A DNA stretch of 64,000 nt from Prosthecomicrobium pneumaticum (GTDB lineage: Bacteria > Pseudomonadota > Alphaproteobacteria > Rhizobiales > Kaistiaceae), in contig NZ_JACHOO010000004.1 in assembly GCF_014199915.1 (NCBI RefSeq), positions 42,024 to 106,023 of the forward strand. Reading direction: 5' to 3'. The stretch's first letter is position 1; the number at the start of each line of letters is the position of its first letter. Both the position numbers and the translations under genes were made by a program. The notes beneath the pieces are model-generated. The model searched no databases and was not told the DNA's origin. It worked only from the letters and a program-made list of their open reading frames with translations. Positions 54,440-62,212 of this stretch are shown here, one piece after another.

Positions 54440-55381
54440 TCAGATCTCGAGCAGAAGCGGCCGGTGGTCGGAAACCTCCGGCGCCGCGACGACGTCGAAG
54501 CCGCGCACATCGACCGCGTCGTTGACGAGCATGTAGTCGGCGAAGGCGCCGGGCTTGCGGTAATGCGACGAGCGCGTGCCGGAAAAGCCGCGGCCGGTGA
54601 CGAGGTCGCGCAGGCCCAGTTCGCCGAGCACGGCGAAGGTGGCGCTGCCGGGCTGGACGTTGAAATCGCCGCAGACGACCAGACGGTCGCCGGGGGCTGC
54701 GACCGCGGCGGCGAGGCCGGCGAGGCGGCGCGCCTGCGCGAGCCGTTCGGGCGTGTCCATCTTGCCGCGGAGATCGCGCAGCCCGTGCATATGGGCGATC
54801 GTCACCGGTTCGCCGCGTTCGAAATCGTGGATCCGCACCGCATGTGCGGTGCGCGAGCGCGGATGGTCGCCATAGCCGTCCGGCGAGAAGGCCTTGTGGA
54901 CGAAGCCCTGGGCCTGGCCGATCACCGCCAGATCGGCACGCACGAAGGTGGCGAGGCCCCAGTAGGACGGCACGCTCGCCGGCCCGTCCCACAGCACGCC
55001 GCGCGCCGCCGGGCAGAAGGTGGCCGTGTGATGCGGCAGCACGGACGACACGTCCCGGAAGAGATTGGCGCGCTGCGGCAGCACATGGTCGCCGTCGCGA
55101 TAGGTGAGCCAGACCGCATCGGTCGCCGGCGTGTGCACCACTTCCTGCAGGCACAGCACATCGGGCGCCGCCGCACCGAGATAGGCGAGAAGGGGCTCGG
55201 CGAGCGTGCCGCCCCAGCCGTTCAGGCAGATGATCCGCAAGCGGTTCGCCCCCCGGGAAATGCCCCTCTCACGGGGCTGTCGCGCGAACTCTGGCAAGAC
55301 CGGCAAGGGCCTGCAAGAGCCTGCAAGGGCCTCGGCGCACAATCGGGAGTCGAGCTCGCTCGCCGCGCCGCCCATCGTCAT
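54440..55381 (-). CDS. Endonuclease/exonuclease/phosphatase family protein
   Basis: 313 residues. Metal-dependent EEP fold is shown by LRIICLNGWGG, the Glu-containing LCLQEVVH, the VVCGDFNVQPGS segment and the terminal SDHRPLLLEI with the catalytic Asp-His. Substrate might be nucleic acid, a phospholipid or another phosphodiester. The ATG at 55381 is chosen because AAGGAG lies 6 bases before it; an open frame runs on to 55435 but would cross a palindrome and the likely promoter. A TTG at 55240 directly before the EEP core is a less likely start. Divergent from the Rieske gene. Confidence 0.82.
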   Translation of the reverse strand: MTMGGAASELDSRLCAEALAGSCRPLPVLPEFARQPRERGISRGANRLRIICLNGWGGTLAEPLLAYLGAAAPDVLCLQEVVHTPATDAVWLTYRDGDHVLPQRANLFRDVSSVLPHHTATFCPAARGVLWDGPASVPSYWGLATFVRADLAVIGQAQGFVHKAFSPDGYGDHPRSRTAHAVRIHDFERGEPVTIAHMHGLRDLRGKMDTPERLAQARRLAGLAAAVAAPGDRLVVCGDFNVQPGSATFAVLGELGLRDLVTGRGFSGTRSSHYRKPGAFADYMLVNDAVDVRGFDVVAAPEVSDHRPLLLEI

Positions 55382-55389
55382 GCGGGTCT

Positions 55390-55413
55390 CCTTGAGAGAC
55401 ATATAACTCAAGG
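55390..55413. promoter_or_regulatory. Candidate operator in the EEP/Rieske divergent promoter
   Basis: CCTTGAG (55390-55396) and CTCAAGG (55407-55413) form a perfect 7-bp inverted repeat with a 10-base AT-rich spacer containing ATATAA. Placed at the upstream edge of the EEP gene and 68 bases before the Rieske gene, it could control both. Confidence 0.5.
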
Positions 55414-55480
55414 TTGCATTTTTGTGCGACTGCATCTAGCCTGCTCATGCCGGAAGGGGCAGAGACCGCGGGAGACGCCG

Positions 55481-55876
55481 ATGGCCGAATATCGGGTGGC
55501 GCGGGAGGGCGATCTCGCCGAGGGCGAGAAGCGGGTCTTCGTGGCGGGCGGGGTGGAAATCGGCCTCTTCCGGCTCGACGGCCGCTTCATCGCCTGGCGG
55601 AACGCCTGTCCCCACCAGGGAGGCCCGGTCTGTCAGGGGCGCATTTTCCGCCGGGTGATCGCCGAGGCCGGCGAGACCGGGCGACCGGCCGGCCGGCGCT
55701 ATCACGAGCGCGACGTCAACATCGTCTGCCCCTGGCACGGCGCCGAGTTCGACATTCGCACCGGCGTTCATGTCGGCAGCGGCCTGCTGCGCCTCGCACC
55801 GGTCGCGACGCTGCTGCGGGACGGCGCGGTGCATGTCGCGATCGCCGACGAGGTCGAGCACGGGGACGGCGCGTGA
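55481..55876 (+). CDS. Rieske [2Fe-2S] ferredoxin-like protein
   Basis: 131 residues with a single Rieske domain. Cluster ligands are CPHQGGP and CPWHGAEF. The distance between the two boxes is unusually long (about 40 residues) because of an inserted basic stretch (GRIFRRVIAEAGETGRPAGR). No signal peptide or membrane anchor is visible, so it is a soluble carrier or an assimilatory-reductase-like subunit. It begins a translationally linked series through a short unknown protein and an amidohydrolase to a molybdenum hydroxylase. It may hand electrons to an oxygenase coded elsewhere. Confidence 0.85.
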   Translation: MAEYRVAREGDLAEGEKRVFVAGGVEIGLFRLDGRFIAWRNACPHQGGPVCQGRIFRRVIAEAGETGRPAGRRYHERDVNIVCPWHGAEFDIRTGVHVGSGLLRLAPVATLLRDGAVHVAIADEVEHGDGA

Positions 55877-56226
55877 CGAGGGCGGCGGCGACCAACAATC
55901 CCTATGCCGAGGCGGAAGCGCTGGCGCTCCGCGCCCTCGATCTCGCTCTCGCCGCGGTGGGCTCCGGCGAGGCGCATCTCGTCTCGGACGCGGCGGTGCG
56001 CCGGCTGATGACCGCGGCCGTCAAGCTCTATGCCGCCAAGGCGGATGGCGAGGCGCGCAGCTTCCGCGCCCTCGAGGGGCGCTATGACGAGGTGGTGCGG
56101 CCGACCGAGGCGCTCACCGCGGTGACCGAAGTGCTGCGGGCGCTGCGGCTCGGGCCGGTCGAGTTCGGCCTGTGGTCGCGCCGCCGGCCGGAAGACTATC
56201 ACGAGACCGGCGCGGGAGAGCGCTGA
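55873..56226 (+). CDS. Short protein of unknown function in the Rieske-amidohydrolase operon
   Basis: 117 residues, not recognised. The GTG start overlaps the Rieske stop by 4 bases (GTGA). It is predicted mainly helical, with Ala-rich amphipathic stretches (YAEAEALALRALDLALAAVG and AVRRLMTAAVKLYAAKA), no cysteine and no membrane segment. The end (FGLWSRRRPEDYHETGAGER) is charged. It lies 1 base before the amidohydrolase start, suggesting that it may be a subunit or assembly partner of that enzyme or of the Rieske protein. Codon usage fits the neighbours. Confidence 0.7.
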   Translation: MTRAAATNNPYAEAEALALRALDLALAAVGSGEAHLVSDAAVRRLMTAAVKLYAAKADGEARSFRALEGRYDEVVRPTEALTAVTEVLRALRLGPVEFGLWSRRRPEDYHETGAGER

Positions 56227-56227
56227 G

Positions 56228-57454
56228 ATGGATGCGCCGCTGCCCATCGAGGCGCTCGCCGAGATCGGTGTCGAGACCGACACGCGGCTCTATCTCGATC
56301 ACGCCCGCCGCCATGCCCGCCGGCACGGCTATGACCGCTGGACGCTCGTCGACATCGACGCGCACCACGTCGAATCGATCTCGTGGAAGGAGATCGTCGA
56401 TTTCATCGAGGACCCGGTGCTGCGCGACCAGGCGAAGGCCTATCACGCCGAGCGGGTCGGAGCGCCGCCCTATGGCCTCGTCGGCGATTTCGGCCTGCGC
56501 TATCAGGATTGCGGCGGCCGGATCCCGCATCAGGCCGACCGGCGCGAACGGGTCGAGCCGGGGCCGCATCGCGACGTCGTTCTGACGCGGCGCGCCATGG
56601 AGGCGCTCGCCGTCGCCTATATGGTCGTGTTCCCGACCTCGATGCTCTTCCTCGGCATGCACCCGCAGCCGCAGATGGAGGTGGCGCTCGGCCGGGCCTA
56701 TAATCGCTGGGTGGAGGCGACGCTGCTCGCCGGCGACGCGGGCATTCTGGCGCTCGCCTATCTGCCCTTCAACACGCCCGAGGAAGCGCTCCGCGTCGTC
56801 GAGGAGAGCGCCGCCCATCCCCGGGTCGTCGGCTTCACCGTCACCTCGACGCGCTACAAGCCGGTGCACGATCGCGCCTATTGGCGGCTCTACCGGGCGA
56901 TCGAGGAGAGCGGCAAGCCGATCTGCTTCCATGCCGGCTATCACTGGCAGGACCCCTCGCTCGCCACCATCCCGACCTTTCTCGGCATGCACGCGCTCGG
57001 CTTCGTCTGGTGCAACATGGTGCACATGACGAACTGGATCCTCGAAGGGATCCCGGAGCGCTTCCCGCGGCTGAGATCGCTGTGGGTCGAGAGCGGCCTC
57101 GCCTGGATTCCCTTCCTGATGCAGCGGCTCGACGACCAGTTCCTGATGCGCCCGTCCGAGGCGCCGATGCTGAAGCGGCTGCCCTCCGAATACATGGCCG
57201 AGCGGTGCTGGTATTCCTCGCAGCCGATGGAGCGCGGCAATCCGAAGGCGCTCGCGCTCACCTTCGAGATGATCCGGGCGGAGAGCCAGCTGCTCTGGTC
57301 CTCCGACTGGCCGCATTTCGACTTCGACACGCCGGGCGTGATCTACGACCTGCCGTTTCTGTCGGAGGCGGCGAAGCGGGCGATCCTCGGCGGCAATGCG
57401 CAGCGTCTGTTCGGCCTTCCCGACCGGCGGCCGCCGGGCCCGGGAGGCGCGTGA
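56228..57454 (+). CDS. Metal-dependent amidohydrolase (amidohydrolase-2 / ACMSD-like)
   Basis: 408-residue TIM-barrel hydrolase of the amidohydrolase-2 group. The N-terminal metal motif appears as VDIDAHHVESISWKE, the barrel His as ICFHAGYHW and the last metal ligand as LLWSSDWPHFDFDTP. This group includes decarboxylases such as ACMSD and resorcylate decarboxylase as well as hydrolases. It shares one base with the start of the iron-sulfur subunit of the molybdenum enzyme (TGATG), so the amidohydrolase product or substrate is probably linked to that enzyme. Precise substrate unknown. Confidence 0.8.
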   Translation: MDAPLPIEALAEIGVETDTRLYLDHARRHARRHGYDRWTLVDIDAHHVESISWKEIVDFIEDPVLRDQAKAYHAERVGAPPYGLVGDFGLRYQDCGGRIPHQADRRERVEPGPHRDVVLTRRAMEALAVAYMVVFPTSMLFLGMHPQPQMEVALGRAYNRWVEATLLAGDAGILALAYLPFNTPEEALRVVEESAAHPRVVGFTVTSTRYKPVHDRAYWRLYRAIEESGKPICFHAGYHWQDPSLATIPTFLGMHALGFVWCNMVHMTNWILEGIPERFPRLRSLWVESGLAWIPFLMQRLDDQFLMRPSEAPMLKRLPSEYMAERCWYSSQPMERGNPKALALTFEMIRAESQLLWSSDWPHFDFDTPGVIYDLPFLSEAAKRAILGGNAQRLFGLPDRRPPGPGGA

Positions 57455-57999
57455 TGGCCGACCTGCCCGAGCCGCTCCCCGTTCAGTCCGCCGCTCCGGA
57501 AGCGGCCGAGGCCTCCATCATCGGCCTGACGCTCAACGGCGTGACCCGCGTCGTCCCGCTCGACGATCCCCGCGTCACCCTCCTCGATCTGCTGCGCGAA
57601 CGGCTCGGCCTCTCCGGCGCCAAGAAGGGGTGCGACCGCGGCCAGTGCGGCGCCTGCACCGTACTGCTCGACGGAAGGCGGGTGAACGCCTGCCTCGTGC
57701 TCGCGGTGACGCTCGACGGTGCAGCGGTGGAAACGATCGAGGGGCTCGGCGGCGGCGGGGCGCTGCATCCGCTCCAGGCCGCCTTCGTCGAGCACGATGC
57801 GCTGCAATGCGGCTTCTGCACGCCGGGCCAGATCATGAGCGCGCTCGGCCTCCTCGCCGAGGAGGGTAACGATCCCGATCCGGAGCGCATCCGCGCCGGG
57901 ATGAGCGGCAATCTCTGCCGCTGCGGCGCCCACCCGGCGATCGTCGCGGCGATTCGCGCCGTGATCGGCGCCGGCGACCGGTCGGAGATGCCGGAATGA
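57454..57999 (+). CDS. Molybdenum hydroxylase small subunit, [2Fe-2S] (PaoA/XdhA-like)
   Basis: 181 residues. The plant-type cluster ligands are CDRGQCGACTVLLDG and NAC; the second cluster in the all-helical domain is CGFCTPGQ and NLCRCGAH. PaoA proteins have a Tat signal, but here the N terminus (MADLPEPLPVQSAAPEAAEA) has no twin arginine, so the enzyme should be cytoplasmic. Carries electrons from molybdenum to FAD. It overlaps its neighbours by 1 and 4 bases. Confidence 0.92.
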   Translation: MADLPEPLPVQSAAPEAAEASIIGLTLNGVTRVVPLDDPRVTLLDLLRERLGLSGAKKGCDRGQCGACTVLLDGRRVNACLVLAVTLDGAAVETIEGLGGGGALHPLQAAFVEHDALQCGFCTPGQIMSALGLLAEEGNDPDPERIRAGMSGNLCRCGAHPAIVAAIRAVIGAGDRSEMPE

Positions 58000-59039
58000 G
58001 GCGGTTCGCCTATCTGAGGCCGGCGCGCCTCGAAGAGGCGCTCGCTGCCGCGGCCGAGCCGGAGACCGCCTGGCTCGCCGGCGGCACCAACCTCGTCGAA
58101 CTGATGAAGCGCGGTGTCGCACGGCCGGCCCGGCTCGTCGACCTCGCCGGCCTCGAGGACCTCGCCACGATCACGCCGCTCGCCGCGGGCGGGCTCTCGA
58201 TCGGCGCGGCGGTGCGGAACGCCGATCTCGCCCGCCATCCCGTCATCCTGCGCGATGCTCCGATCCTCGCCGAGGCGGTCCTCTCCGCCGCCGCGCCGCA
58301 GATCCGCAATCGTGCCACGACGGCCGGCAATCTGCTCCAGGCGCCGCGCTGCGCCGGCTTTCTCGATCCCGGCGCAGCCTGCAACCGGCGCGCTGCCGGC
58401 TCGGGCTGCGCCGCGCGCGGCGGCGACGGCCGGGATGCCGCCGTGCTCGGTGCGACGGAGGCCTGCATCGCGGTCCATCCATCCGATCTCGCCGTGCCGC
58501 TCGTCGCGCTCGATGCCCGGCTGCGCGTCGCCGGTCGGGACGGCGAGCGGACGATCGCGCTCGGCACGCTCTACGGAGCCGATGGGGCGTCGACGCTCCC
58601 CCCGGGCGAACTGGTGCGCGCCGTGCTGCTGCCGGCGGAGGCGGCGGGATTTGCGGGGCACGCGCGCTATCTGAAGCTGCGCGAACGGACGAGCTTCGCC
58701 TTCGCCCTCGTCTCGGCCGCGGCGGCGCTGCGCATCGCGGGCGGCCGGATCGTTGCCGCACGGGTCGCGCTCGGCGGCGTCGCGCCGCGACCCTGGCGGC
58801 CGGCCGAGGCGGAGGCGGTGCTCGCCGGGGCGGTGCCGACCGACGCTCTCTTTCGGGCTGCCGCCGATGCGGCGCTCGCCGCGGCGCGGCCGATCGCGGA
58901 GAACGGCTTCAAGATCGAACTCGCCCGCCGGGTGCTCGTGCGCGCCCTCACCCTGGCGCTCCGCGGCACGCCGGCCCGCGTTCCGGCGCTCGCCGCCTCG
59001 CCCTTCGCGCCCGCCGGGGAGGGCGCCCGCCATGGCTGA
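57996..59039 (+). CDS. Molybdenum hydroxylase FAD subunit with extra [4Fe-4S] site (PaoB-like)
   Basis: 347 residues. FAD-binding motifs are WLAGGTNLVELMK and the segment TAGNLLQAPRC. Four cysteines at 119, 129, 138 and 157 (RCAGFLDPGAACN, GSGCAA, EACIAVHPSDLAV) match the insertion that binds a [4Fe-4S] cluster in PaoB/YagS-type subunits, which is lacking in standard xanthine dehydrogenases. The start overlaps the small subunit stop by 4 bases. Confidence 0.9.
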   Translation: MRRFAYLRPARLEEALAAAAEPETAWLAGGTNLVELMKRGVARPARLVDLAGLEDLATITPLAAGGLSIGAAVRNADLARHPVILRDAPILAEAVLSAAAPQIRNRATTAGNLLQAPRCAGFLDPGAACNRRAAGSGCAARGGDGRDAAVLGATEACIAVHPSDLAVPLVALDARLRVAGRDGERTIALGTLYGADGASTLPPGELVRAVLLPAEAAGFAGHARYLKLRERTSFAFALVSAAAALRIAGGRIVAARVALGGVAPRPWRPAEAEAVLAGAVPTDALFRAAADAALAAARPIAENGFKIELARRVLVRALTLALRGTPARVPALAASPFAPAGEGARHG

Positions 59040-61302
59040 GGGCACGGCGCCGATCTCGCCCGAGGGTGCGGCGATCGGCCGGCCGATTGCTCGCGACGAC
59101 GGCGTCGCCAAGGTGACCGGCCGCGCCCGCTATGCCGCCGACTGCAGGCCGCCGGGGCTGCTCCACGCCGTGATCGCGCCGAGCCGGATCGCCCGCGGCC
59201 GTGTCACCGCCTTCGATCTCGATGCCGCCATGGCGGAGCCGGGTGTCGTCGCGGTGATGACGCCGGCGAACCGGCCGCCGCTCGCCGAAGATCCGGATGC
59301 GAAGACCGCGCCGATCGTCTTCCGGCTCGATCTCCTCCAGGACGACCGGATCCGCTATGCCGGCCAGCCGGTCGCGGTGGTCATCGGCGAGACGCTCGAA
59401 GCGGCGGAGGAGGGCGCCTTCCGCCTCGCCCCGGCCTATGCCGCGGAGCCCGCCCTGGTCGACATCGACGCTGCTGAACCGTTCGTGCCGGAGACGGTCG
59501 GCCTCGGCGCGCCCGTCGAACGGCGCCGCGGCGATGTCGAGGCGGCGCTCGCCACAGCCGCCCACCGCGTGCAGCGCCGCTACGAGACGGCGGCGCAGGT
59601 CCACAATCCGCTCGAGCCGCACGCCGTCGTCGCGGTCTGGGAGGGTGATCGCCTCTGGGTCGACACACCGAGCCAGAATGTCGCCCGCGCGCAGCGCCGC
59701 ATCGCCGGCCTGCTCGGCCTGCCGCCCGACCACGTCCATATCCGCAGCCCCTTCGTCGGCGGCGGCTTCGGAGCGAAGGCCTTCCCCGCCGGCCCGCAGG
59801 TGCTCGGCATTCTGGCGGCGCGGCTCGTCGGCCGGCCCGTCAAGCTCGTCCTGTCACGGGCGCAGATGTTCGGCGCCGTCGGCCATCGCGCGCCGACGCG
59901 GCAGACGCTGCGGCTCGGTCTCGCCGACGACGGCACGATCGCCGCGCTCGCCCATCACGCCCGGGTCGCGTCGAGCCGGTTCGACGATTTCTTCGAGCCC
60001 GCGGCGGCGCTGTCCGGCGGCGTCTATGCCGCCGGCGCGGTGGAAACGACACACGAGGCGGTGCGGCTCGACATCGCCACCCCGGTCGTGATGCGCGGCC
60101 CGGGCGAGGCGACCGGCTCGCTCGCCCTCGAATGCGCCATCGACGAGGCGGCGGCGGAGCTGGGCCTCGATCCGCTCGCCTTCCGCCGCCTCAATCACGC
60201 CGACACGGAGCCGATCTCCGGCCGGCCCTTCTCCTCGAAGGCGCTCAGGGCCTGCTACGATGCCGGCGCCGCCCGCTTCGGCTGGGCCGGCCGGCCCCTC
60301 GCGCCGCGCAGCCTCTCCGATTCAGACGGCCGGCTGGTCGGTCTCGGCATCGGCACGGCGGTGTTTCCTTCGATGATGTTCCAGGCCGAGGCGCGGGCGC
60401 TGCTGCGGGCCGACGGTGCCGCGATCGTCGAGCTCGGCGCGCACGAGATCGGCCAGGGCGCGGCGACGGCCCTCCGCCAGATCGCCGCCGACGCGCTCGG
60501 CCTGCCGCTTTCCGCCGTCACGTTGCGGACCGGCGCATCCGACCTGCCCGATGCCGGCGGCGCGGCGGGTTCGAGCCACACGGCGACGGCCGGGTCCGCA
60601 ATCCATGCCGCCGGCACGGCACTCGTCGCGCGGCTGGCGGCGCTCGCCACCGCCGATCCGGCTTCGCCGCTCCATGGCGCCGGCAATGCCGTGCTCTTCG
60701 CCGCGGACGGCGCGCTCCATGCCGGCGACGGCCGGCGCGACCCGCATGCCGCAGTGCTCGCCCGCGCCGGGCTCGGCGCGATCGAGGCCCGGGGCGCCGC
60801 AGCCCCCGACCGGGCGGCGAGGGCGAGCCACGCCATGGCGGCGCATGGCGCGGTCTTCGCCGAGGTGGCCGTCGATCCCGATCTCGGCGCGATCCGCGTC
60901 ACCCGTCTCGTCGGCGCCTTCGCCGCCGGCCGTATCGTCAATCCGCGCCTCGCCCGCAGCCAGCTCGTCGGCGGCATGATCTGGGGGCTCTCGCTCGCCC
61001 TCCACGAGGCGGCGCAGTTCGATCCGGCGACGGGCGCGATCGCCAATGCCGATCTCGGCGCCTATCGCATCCCCGTCCATGCCGATCTGCCCTTTGTCGA
61101 AGCGCTGCTGGTCGCGGAGGAGGACACGCTCGTCAATCCGCTCGGGGTGAAGGGCGTCGGCGAGATCGGCATCACCGGCACGGCGGGGGCGGTGGCGAAC
61201 GCCGTCTGGCACGCGACGGGCGTGCGCATCCGGCGCTTCCCCATCCGCATCGAGGACCTCGCCCTCGCCATGCCGGGGCGCGAGAAGGAGGACGACGCAT
61301 GA
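59032..61302 (+). CDS. Molybdenum hydroxylase large subunit (PaoC/YagR-like)
   Basis: 756 residues. The molybdopterin-cytosine or -guanine binding glycine motifs are SPFVGGGFGAKAF and ELGAHEIGQGAATALRQIAA, a conserved active-site loop is VVMRGPGEATGS and the catalytic Glu is in GVKGVGEIGITG. Alignment to PaoC rather than to xanthine dehydrogenase XdhB is favoured by gene order (small, FAD, large) and by the FeS site of the partner. It would hydroxylate an aldehyde or an N-heterocycle. No XdhC/MocA-type maturation gene is nearby. Overlaps the FAD gene by 8 bases. Confidence 0.9.
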   Translation: MAEGTAPISPEGAAIGRPIARDDGVAKVTGRARYAADCRPPGLLHAVIAPSRIARGRVTAFDLDAAMAEPGVVAVMTPANRPPLAEDPDAKTAPIVFRLDLLQDDRIRYAGQPVAVVIGETLEAAEEGAFRLAPAYAAEPALVDIDAAEPFVPETVGLGAPVERRRGDVEAALATAAHRVQRRYETAAQVHNPLEPHAVVAVWEGDRLWVDTPSQNVARAQRRIAGLLGLPPDHVHIRSPFVGGGFGAKAFPAGPQVLGILAARLVGRPVKLVLSRAQMFGAVGHRAPTRQTLRLGLADDGTIAALAHHARVASSRFDDFFEPAAALSGGVYAAGAVETTHEAVRLDIATPVVMRGPGEATGSLALECAIDEAAAELGLDPLAFRRLNHADTEPISGRPFSSKALRACYDAGAARFGWAGRPLAPRSLSDSDGRLVGLGIGTAVFPSMMFQAEARALLRADGAAIVELGAHEIGQGAATALRQIAADALGLPLSAVTLRTGASDLPDAGGAAGSSHTATAGSAIHAAGTALVARLAALATADPASPLHGAGNAVLFAADGALHAGDGRRDPHAAVLARAGLGAIEARGAAAPDRAARASHAMAAHGAVFAEVAVDPDLGAIRVTRLVGAFAAGRIVNPRLARSQLVGGMIWGLSLALHEAAQFDPATGAIANADLGAYRIPVHADLPFVEALLVAEEDTLVNPLGVKGVGEIGITGTAGAVANAVWHATGVRIRRFPIRIEDLALAMPGREKEDDA

Positions 61303-62105
61303 GCGCGGAGCATTTCGGGTTCCCGGCCGACCGGCCGGTGGTCGGCGTCGTCCATCTGCGGCCGCTGCCCGGCGCGCCGCGCTTCGATGGCGATACCGGC
61401 CTCATCCTCGATCAGGCGCTCGCCGACGCCGCTGCGCTCGAGGCCGGCGGCGTCGACGCGGTGATGATCGAGAATTTCGGCGATACGCCCTTCTTCCCCA
61501 ATGTCGTGCCGCGCGAGACGATCGCCTGGATGACGCGGATCGGGGCCGGCATCCGCGCCCAGAGCCGCCTGCCGCTCGGCGTCTGCGTGCTGCGGAACGA
61601 TGCGCGCGCCGCACTCGCCATCGCCCATGCGATCGGCGCCGCCTTCATCCGCGTCTGCATCCTCGGCTCGCCGCGGGTGACCGACCAGGGCCTGATCGAG
61701 GGCGAGGCCTATGATCTCCTGCGCGACCGGGCGCGGCTCGGCGCACAGATCCGCATCTGGGCCGACATCGACATCAAGCATTCCTATGCGCTCGCGCCCG
61801 GCTACTCGCTCGTCCGCGATGCCGCCGATCTCGTCGCCCGTTCGCATGCCGACTGCCTGATCGTCACCGGTTCGGCGACCGGCCAGCCGATCGAGGAGAC
61901 CCACCTCGCCGCGCTCCACGGCAAGGTCGGGGCGCCGGTGCTGGTCGGCAGCGGGGTCACCGAGCGGACGATCGGCGGGCTCGCCGCGCGCGCCGATGGC
62001 TTCATCGTCGGCACGGGGCTGAAGGAGGGGAGCGGCCCCGGCGCCCGGATCGGCCTCGGCCTCACCCGCGCGCTGGTCGCCGCCCGGGACGCCGCGCGCG
62101 GCTGA
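61299..62105 (+). CDS. BtpA/SgcQ family protein
   Basis: 268-residue TIM-barrel protein of the BtpA family. The family N-terminal segment VVGVVHLRPLPGAPRFDG and the central VDAVMIENFGDTPFFP are clear, as is the phosphate-binding end VGSGVTERTIGGLAARADGFIVGT. BtpA supports photosystem I stability in cyanobacteria and SgcQ lies in a sugar operon; chemistry is unknown. The ATG overlaps the molybdenum subunit stop by 4 bases, so it closes the operon. A phosphosugar or nucleoside-linked substrate would fit the fold, by inference only. Confidence 0.85.
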   Translation: MSAEHFGFPADRPVVGVVHLRPLPGAPRFDGDTGLILDQALADAAALEAGGVDAVMIENFGDTPFFPNVVPRETIAWMTRIGAGIRAQSRLPLGVCVLRNDARAALAIAHAIGAAFIRVCILGSPRVTDQGLIEGEAYDLLRDRARLGAQIRIWADIDIKHSYALAPGYSLVRDAADLVARSHADCLIVTGSATGQPIEETHLAALHGKVGAPVLVGSGVTERTIGGLAARADGFIVGTGLKEGSGPGARIGLGLTRALVAARDAARG

Positions 62106-62137
62106 GCGGACCCGCGCGCACCCTCCGCGAGACATAT

Positions 62138-62162
62138 GCCGCCGAGACGGTGTTTCGGCGGC
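62138..62162. terminator. Hairpin between convergent BtpA and protease genes
   Basis: GCCGCCGA (62138-62145) pairs with TCGGCGGC (62155-62162) around a 9-base loop in the 107-base convergent interval. A short T-run lies in the loop rather than after the stem, so ending of transcription is only a suggestion. Confidence 0.4.
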
Positions 62163-62212
62163 TCAGGATCGATCGGGGCCCGTCCCGTCGGCGCGCGGCG
62201 TCTCCGGCCCGT

